In this document: one piece after another, positions 57,661-64,000 of the stretch | How positions within the stretch are numbered: position 1 is the stretch's first letter | How the letters are laid out: each line of letters starts with the position of its first letter | Assembly (NCBI GenBank): GCA_029747015.1 | Contig: JAKOGI010000571.1 | Span: 50,001 to 114,000, forward strand | From: Carnegiea gigantea | Taxonomy: Eukaryota > Streptophyta > Magnoliopsida > Caryophyllales > Cactaceae | Direction of reading: 5' to 3' | Length of the DNA: 64,000 bases | Position numbers and translations under genes: made by a program | The notes under the pieces: generated by a model | What the model saw: only the letters and a program-made list of their open reading frames with translations | Databases searched by the model: none | Told to the model about the DNA's origin: nothing

Positions 57661-58051
57661 TGCGTAGGGATGTTGGTGTCTTGCATATGGTTTGATAGGC
57701 CCAAAGAGCCTCTGCTAGCCTTTCATGGCAATCTCTTTTGGAAGGGACACTTTTTAGAAAGCATTCTCCTAAGGTCTTTGGCGCCTTAGTGAGATTCACT
57801 TCAGAATCTGATTCATCAGCATCTTGCAGTGTGATATGGCTAGTATCTGCTACTTCATCCAAATCTAGAATGATTGTTCCTTCCCTAGCCAGTCGTATGA
57901 TGTACTCCTTGAGTGTAATGCCCTTTTTAAGAGGGTGAGTAACGATTCTATGGCATTGACAGTATTTGAGGTTGGCGGTCCTCCCAGCTTTCTTTGGGCG
58001 CTTTGGCTCAGGCAATCCAATGACACCTTTCTCGAGCAAGTCATCAAGCAT
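57584..58051 (-). CDS. Fused gag-integrase ORF of the Tat/Ogre element
   Basis: The open frame 57584-58051 joins gag to integrase. Left part: LLEKGVIGLPEPKRP, YCQCHRIVTHPLKKGITLKE (a decayed zinc-knuckle-like segment, last Cys replaced by Gly) and ILDLDEVA, typical of the end of Tat/Ogre gag. Then at about 57780 it switches to KSVPSKRDCHERLAEALWAY, integrase core. Protease, reverse transcriptase and RNase H were deleted, leaving the join in frame by chance. The frame runs into the solo LTR at 57660. Confidence 0.75.
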   Translation of the reverse strand: MLDDLLEKGVIGLPEPKRPKKAGRTANLKYCQCHRIVTHPLKKGITLKEYIIRLAREGTIILDLDEVADTSHITLQDADESDSEVNLTKAPKTLGECFLKSVPSKRDCHERLAEALWAYQTICKTPTSLRMINLYFYHFDPLISLTFSGHALRFA

Positions 58052-59570
58052 CCCAGAAGGGTCCGAGTCAGGAAATGAGAACTTCCTTTCCTGCAGCTTC
58101 TTTAGTGTAGGATGCTTCTTTTTCGCATCCCTAAATAAGGGTCTCTTCTCAGAGCCTAATTTAGGCTTTCCCGTAATCCATATTGGCTAACTTGTGAAGG
58201 TGGACATTGCTTCTTTGTTCATTTTCTTAGAGAATTTAATGTTCTCCTTGAACTCGTCTTTATCCTTGTTTGATTCAGTAGAATAGAAGGGGTTACCACG
58301 GCTGCTAGCTATCGTCACCTCCATGTCATGTGATTCGGTTGCCAATTCTTAGAAAGTCCTAGGTTTACTCATTTATAGGGCATATCGTAAGTCCCAATGC
58401 ATGCCTTGGGTGCATATTTTAATGGCAGAAGCTTCAGATAACCGATCTTTGCATTCAAGCTTAAGTGCATGGTAGCGGTTGATATAGTCAATATCTGGCT
58501 CGCCTTTCCATTGTTTTGTGTTTGTCAGCTCGGTCATGCTCAGTGCACTAAGTGCTGTAGAACCTATTGAGGAACTCATGCTCCATTTGTTCCTAGTTGT
58601 CGATGGACTCAGGCTCTAGGCCGATATACCAGTCAAAGACAATACCTATGAATGTCCTGACGAACTGCTTCACCATGAGGTCGCCGTTAGTTCCAGCATT
58701 GTTGCATGTCTTAATAAAGTGTGCAACATACTGTTTTGGGTTACCTTTCCCATTAAACTGTTAGAATTTAGGGGGCTGGTAACCGTTTGGCATGCGGACA
58801 GCATTAGCCCTCTTGATGTAAGGCTCGGTGTATAGGTGAGTTCTACGCGAAGCTCGCCTAGCTGCGCCTTAACTGTATTTACTATCAAGTCTTGGATTTG
58901 CTCATTAGTTATTAATCCAGAGGACTTGACATTTTTAGGCGTAATGTCTTTCATTGCTTGCTTTTTGTAGTCAGAAGCCTCAGTGTGGATGGACACTTTT
59001 TTCTGAGTCCTCACTTTCTGAGTCCTTTGTGGAAGATTGAGTTGGTCGTTTTTTTAACTTCCTGATCAGCTGAGTAATCTTTCCTTCTTGAAGCTTGATG
59101 CGCGCTTCCTTTTTTTCATTTTCCTTGGTGAGTTTTTCTAGGACTTCCTTCATGTTAGCCATCTCTTCTTCTAGAGTGGTTGTGCCTGTCATCATGGCTG
59201 GCATGACAACAGTTTTGGAGAACTCAACTTCAGTTTTTGACATGCGCGCCCCCTTTGGTGTGGGCGAAGAAGAGTTACTACCGTAATAGTCTTCAACCTC
59301 GCAGATTGGATATTGAAGCTGGAGGTTTTGAATTCCATCCATCCTAGAGGGCGCCTTTTTCCGCGTCTTCAAGCCTTGGAGTTTAGATGGGGGCGACACT
59401 ATTTGCCTAGCGGTGATTGGTGCAGCAGCTTTCGCATGCTCCTGGTCTCCATTGTTTGAGCGCACCTGCTAGAAATGACACGCGCTTCACAGGGTCTACG
59501 CGAGAGAGATCTTGTGCTCTTCTTCTTTGAAGCTTGCATGGTAACGTTCTTCATGGCCATGTGTCCTTTA
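57790..59570 (-). pseudogene. Gag of the Tat/Ogre element, broken
   Basis: From an ATG at about 59550 (MAMKNVTMQASKKKSTR) through frames 59465-58980 (basic start, then a coiled coil, EEEMANMKEVLEKLTKENEK), 59014-58670 and 58579-58373 (ELTNTKQWKGEP, then CTQGMHWDLRY), to the end at about 57790. Several frameshifts and stops break it. MHWDL- and KYCQCHR-type motifs are hallmarks of Tat/Ogre gag as I remember them. Confidence 0.75.
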
Positions 59571-59634
59571 AAGATGAAGCTTTTAAGACTTGAAAGTCTT
59601 GATCTTTAGGAGAAAGAGATGAGAGGGAGAGAAG

Positions 59635-59655
59635 TCCCATCGAGCGTGCCAAATT
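59635..59655 (-). other. Primer-binding region of the Tat/Ogre element
   Basis: The minus strand after the 5' LTR reads AATTTGGCACGCTCGATGGG. Tat/Ogre elements normally have a similar TTTGGC..GC sequence here. Confidence 0.6.
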
Positions 59656-60246
59656 TGTAAACACAAATTTCAAGTCTGAAATGAATTAGACATGAACTCG
59701 GATACAAGATTAAATTTTTATATTGATTTGAATGTATGGGTACTATCTCTATGAATACAATGTATATGATCCTCTGATTCTACCTCCTCTTGGATGGATT
59801 TTCCAACCTTTAAATCAAGGAAGTAGGGTCCTATTTATAGGTAAGCCTTCCCTCCCCCTTGAAAGCCAAGATGGGCCTTGACCTAGGTTTTGGGCCTTCA
59901 ATCAGGCCCCATCCTAGATTGCTTTCATCTAAGAGTCATTTGCTTTGACTTTAACTTTAACTTGGGAGTCCTCCAGGTTTGGGCCGGGTATTGACTTGGG
60001 AGTTACCTCGAGCTTTGACCAGATCTCATTTGGGCTTTGTATTGGGCTTCGACTTGAGAGTCTTTTAGGCTTTGATTTGAAAGTCTTTTGGGCTTCAACT
60101 TGAAAATCCTGTTGGGTTCGACTTGAGAGTCTTTTGGGCCTCAACTTGAGAATCTTTTAGGCTTGATTAAACTAATTAAAGAGGTTGGCCTAGTTAATTA
60201 ATTTAATTTTATTTAGTGCGACATGAATAAATTTTTAGTGCCTACA
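59656..60246 (-). mobile_element. Right (5') LTR of the Tat/Ogre element
   Basis: 591 bp with TGTAAACAC...CCTACA tips on the plus strand, homologous to 51987-52579. Confidence 0.9.
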
Positions 60247-63200
60247 TCTGCCTCTAAAATCACCCTTTAAAACCATTTAACAAAGCCTTGCTCCTTCTCA
60301 TTACCTTCCAAAGCCATATTACTTAAAATCACTACATGATCATCTTTACATGTTTTACAATCATTCTTTCCACAAAAACACTTAGAATGCTTCCATAACC
60401 TCTCCTATTTGCATAAACAAATAAAGCAACCTCCTTTAATTATTTCGCGGAATTTCTAAATCCATTCCATTTTGATAAAAACTCAATAATATCATTAATC
60501 AAGTCTATAATACTTCCAAACCCCAAATTTCCTCTCAATGAACTCAAATAAACTCACTTGATGCCAAAGATTAACTAAATCATGCATAGCCATAAAACTC
60601 TAGATTATGCCACTTATACATTTCCATTCAAGTCACCCTAAATGAGTAAAATAAGATCACCAACCATCTTTAAACTTGTTTTCCATATTAGATCACAACA
60701 ATTAAACAAATAAACACAAATCCGAGCTCTCTTGATTCGTATATGCTTGATCAAGCTCAAACTCAACTCCACCATATCCAACATCCTCCAAAAAAATAAA
60801 ATTTGCATAATAATATTTATTTTGATTGCAAGAGCATAAATCTTAACTAGAACAATCATAAAAACCAAAAATACAACAAGATCAAATTAGGATTTTACCT
60901 CACTTTGTGCTTGGATTTAGAGAGGAAGAGGTAGTGGGAGGTGGTGTTTGATGTTGGAAGAGGTGTGGGTGGTGGCTGGTGGCAGCAAGGGTGGCCGACT
61001 GGTGGTTGGAGTGGCAACAACAGGGCTAAAACAGCAGCAGCTTTAGCGAGGACACTGCTGTGGGGGTGTGGAGGGGAGAGGAAGAAGAAGACTAGGATTT
61101 TTACTTGGTGGAAAGTGAGTTTGATTTTATCTTGGATCCTTGGTTGATATTCAAGCCTCCAAAATATCTTTTTGCTAATTGAAATTAGGCACAAATGATG
61201 GTAATCAACTTAATTTAAGTGCATCAAAATTTTCGGACCACAATTTGAGCCCAAAACGAATCGGGCCACAATTCCGGCCGAAATGAATTGGGCTAAACTT
61301 AATGAATTTGGACCCATATTTTTGCAAGGTTAAAAATTAAATTTTTGTAACATTATAAAAAGTAATTTATCATCTAATCATATTTACCAGGCCCTAATAT
61401 CGATTGATCCAAAATTGTTACGTTAATGAAACTCGAATTGCAAAGTGGAGCCCGAATTGAATTCTCTCAATCAGGATGATTAAATGAGATAAATAAATGT
61501 GAAAAATTTGTAACATGGATTAATCAAATAAATAAACATGATTTAGGATTGGGCTATTACATAAGGTGTGAGAGACAAATAAGTAGTATGATAGGAGGTA
61601 AAGTAGTTACTTAGAGCTCCTGCGCTGATGCCTTCTATTAGCAAAATAGAAGGTCTCCAGCTATAATACAGCTAAAAGGACACAAGCAAACATGGCAATC
61701 ACAATAGTTTAACTGATGGGAAGTCAAAATTGGTTATCACTAAATCTTGAAATCATATAAATAAGATGACATGCTCAGAAACACAAGTTTAGGCCCTTTG
61801 CACCAATATTAGAATATCACAATTATATAGTGCTACAGAAGCAGTCCACACCAGGTTATGGGCTTCAATCAATCACATTAACAATCATGTCTCACAATTC
61901 GATGATCAAGTGATACAGTAAAGACTCCCATGTGACTATAAGCACACTTAACACATTATCGTGTCACACGAAGTACATAGACAATCACGTATTCATGCAG
62001 GTCCAGGTCTTTAACATCATCAAATACCAATACATAGAATAGCAGCATAACAACATGTAAATGGGACAAGTCCATAATGCCAATGGCAATAGGCATATCA
62101 ACTGTCAAAAACACAACGTCAAAATTTCCCCATGAGTCTTATCACGTAGTGTGCTGCACATTCAGTCATGTGATGCTATGACACTCATATTAGCCATTTT
62201 AATGGTTATCTTATGCACGAATGCAGCCTCATACATTCATTACATCATGCAATTAAAGATATGCCACTCAAACTATACAATGAGATAATAGAATTCATGG
62301 AGTGCAAATAATGAACTCGACGATCATACCATGCAAAGAACCACATAAGTTAAATCATTCGCCCAACTTACCCACATGCCTAACCAATGCAAGCCAAGCA
62401 ACACCAAGAAGTCATTTACTTAGTAAATCATTCACAAAACGCATCAACAACCATCTCACAATGAATCTAAGTAACTATACAAGCACCTGTGAGCATTGTA
62501 TTACATAATGCCTCATTACATTCTAGAGCATAAAGACACATGGTATTGTCACACAATGAGGTACGTAGGCCTAGGCAGATATATGCAAATGCCAACCTTA
62601 GTTTATAATATATGGTTAGAAGCTAAGCCTTGATGGTTTTTTCCAAAAATGATAAAAGTTAGCCACCACTAACAACTTTATATGCTAACGGCGTGTCTTG
62701 CAACTTGTGTCACTATGCGAGACTGTTATGAGACCAAAAGGGCATGATTTGGACAATGCTAGTAGGGCACCTGAGTCAACGCTTGCTTGGCTAATGATGC
62801 TAAAACTTAATAGCAATCGCATCAAGACAACTGTAATAATGGTCTTATAGATATGTTTAGATGGTCTGTACGACATATCCATTCCTTCAGGCATCGTGGG
62901 GACTTCAAGGGCCCCTAGTACGGAAGAAAAGTTCACTTTTAGGTAGTTTTAGCTTCCGAACTATGCATTAATACTTAATAAAGCATTGGTAATGTATGGG
63001 CCGTTCTCCCTAGTAAGTGACATACATGGTGTAACAATTGCAAAGTCTATCAAATACTTTCTTCCTTTTACTTCTAGGTGTTTTAGGGTTTAATCAAGCC
63101 AGAGTGTTCAAGCGATCACCCCTACAATAAGAATGGCATCCTTTATGCCAGGTAGCTGATAGCATAGCATATCGGGCACTTGGTAGCAATAGAAGTTGCA

Positions 63201-64000
63201 TGACAGATAGCACAAAATACATCGTATAAACAACATTGACCTTATATAGAATAATAGGAACATTGTACATGCAACAATGACCAAAATACGAGACAACAGG
63301 AATAACACTCATGCATTGGTCGATAGGACTTGACCACTTTAGGCCAAATTCATATGCATGTAAATGAAAATCTCACTTAATTTTCTTGGACAATTCAAAA
63401 TTCACAGAAGAAAGGTATCATCTAGTAGGATTGTCAAGCGTAACAAATGATCTCTAATCATTCCCCTAGTACTCCATCATTAACAAATCCAACTACGACA
63501 CATCTAAGCATGCACACATGCACAAATAGCTTCTATTCACCCATAGGAACACATACTCATGTGTGTAAACCTATGCGCCATCATAGAATAGATGCAAGTT
63601 AGCAGATGTGAAAGCATAACCTAAGTGAATGATAAGAAAAGACTTTAACTCTCCAAAACCTTTAGGTTTCGAGGACGAAAAATAGTTTAACAACTTCCAT
63701 CCTTTTCTCTACCAACTTTCTAGTAAATTTACTCACTCTATTATAGGGTTCGAGGAGCAAATTGTATATAAGGGCGAAGAATACGCTAGAAGTTAACCAT
63801 TCTCCACCCTTTCGAGTTCAAACCAAATCAACCTTGAGCTATCTTAACAAAGCATGTGTACCAAAACCCATTATAAATGGCGTTAACTCTTGGCTAGCTC
63901 ATGATAGCACAAGTTGTCTAACTCATACTCTAGCTCCTAGTTCGGCTTTGCAACCAATTAGTTTATTTTATTCACACAACAATTAATCAACCATATCAAC
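60247..64000. other. Gene-less interval, probably retroelement-derived
   Basis: No gene or RNA supported. CT/GA-rich and GGTGG-rich stretches (60930-61090) and, near 61540-61560, GGATTGGGCTATTACA, which looks like a chromovirus LTR tip on the minus strand. TTCGAGGACGAAA at 63668 and a similar segment at 63749 resemble the end of chromovirus pol before the polypurine tract. None of these could be joined into one element. Confidence 0.45.

Larger units (their letters stand above)
51987..60246 (-). mobile_element. Tat/Ogre-type Ty3/gypsy element with nested insert
   Basis: Two LTRs (51987-52579 and 59656-60246, 593 and 591 bp) with TGTA...TACA tips in the same orientation. Flanking 5-mers are TCTAC (51982-51986) and TCTGC (60247-60251), a target duplication with one change. 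On the minus strand: 5' LTR, primer-binding site, gag, then gag fused to integrase after loss of protease, reverse transcriptase and RNase H, integrase split by a solo LTR, a 3' region with three tandem-repeat families and an antisense gene fragment, then the 3' LTR. LTRs differ by roughly a tenth by eye. Not autonomous. Confidence 0.87.

Noticed and set aside
62685..62936. Minus-strand 83-residue frame in the right flank
   Set aside because: Short, with no motif, start context or neighbouring exon.
63660..63790. TTCGAGGACGAAA-like sequences as a chromovirus polypurine tract and LTR start
   Set aside because: Resembles the pre-LTR end of Tekay-type elements, but no pol upstream and no LTR downstream inside the window; too weak to call.

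Overview
The window looks like plant nuclear DNA, probably from a eudicot with a repeat-rich genome. I see one well-supported host gene, a minus-strand BT1/Brittle1-type mitochondrial-carrier-family adenylate transporter. Its three coding exons (20424-20900, 20984-21145, 23525-24091) join in frame with canonical splice sites. Almost everything else that can be identified is transposable-element sequence, much of it nested.

Layout from left to right. (1) 1-4502: AT microsatellite, a possible minus-strand copia LTR edge at 1136, then gene-less sequence that probably belongs to a chromovirus (Ty3/gypsy) 5' LTR ending at 4502. (2) 4503-6333: leader and broken gag of that chromovirus, split by a solo LTR (4726-5993) with a perfect 5-bp duplication TAGGG. 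(3) 6334-14494: 5'-truncated Tat-lineage Ty3/gypsy element holding RNase H, integrase, two arrays of ~59-bp hairpin repeats, a spliced antisense gene (aORF) with a TATA box, two related small antisense ORFs and a probable 3' LTR. (4) 14570-15400: LINE reverse-transcriptase fragment and a full-length Au-like SINE with a 13-bp target duplication. (5) 17169-17983: MITE-like element. (6) 20424-24540: the BT1 gene with leader intron and TATA box. (7) 25893-35103: a young Sirevirus-type Ty1/copia element whose gag and pol frames are long, whose third ORF is broken and whose 5' LTR is truncated. (8) 37368-39545: decayed second copia element. (9) 42326-47309: internally deleted Athila-like element, minus strand, with two LTRs. 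(10) 51987-60246: Tat/Ogre-type element, minus strand, with two LTRs, a gag fused to integrase by internal deletion, a nested solo LTR (duplication TGCGT), three tandem-repeat families in its 3' region and, in antisense, what appears to be a captured exon of a plant PIRL leucine-rich-repeat gene. (11) 60247-64000: no gene seen.

How the parts relate: the BT1 gene sits in a ~10-kb gap between old insertions. By eye the Sirevirus LTRs differ at about 1% of sites (4 substitutions and 1 indel over ~399 bp), so it is the most recent insertion I can date. The LTRs of the Athila-like and Tat/Ogre elements differ at roughly a tenth of sites. The most interesting signals are the antisense gene modules of the first Tat element, the captured PIRL-like exon in the second, and a six-base word (AACAGG/CCTGTT) over-represented in the Sirevirus. 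All assignments come from reading the sequence and from memory of protein families. No database search was run.
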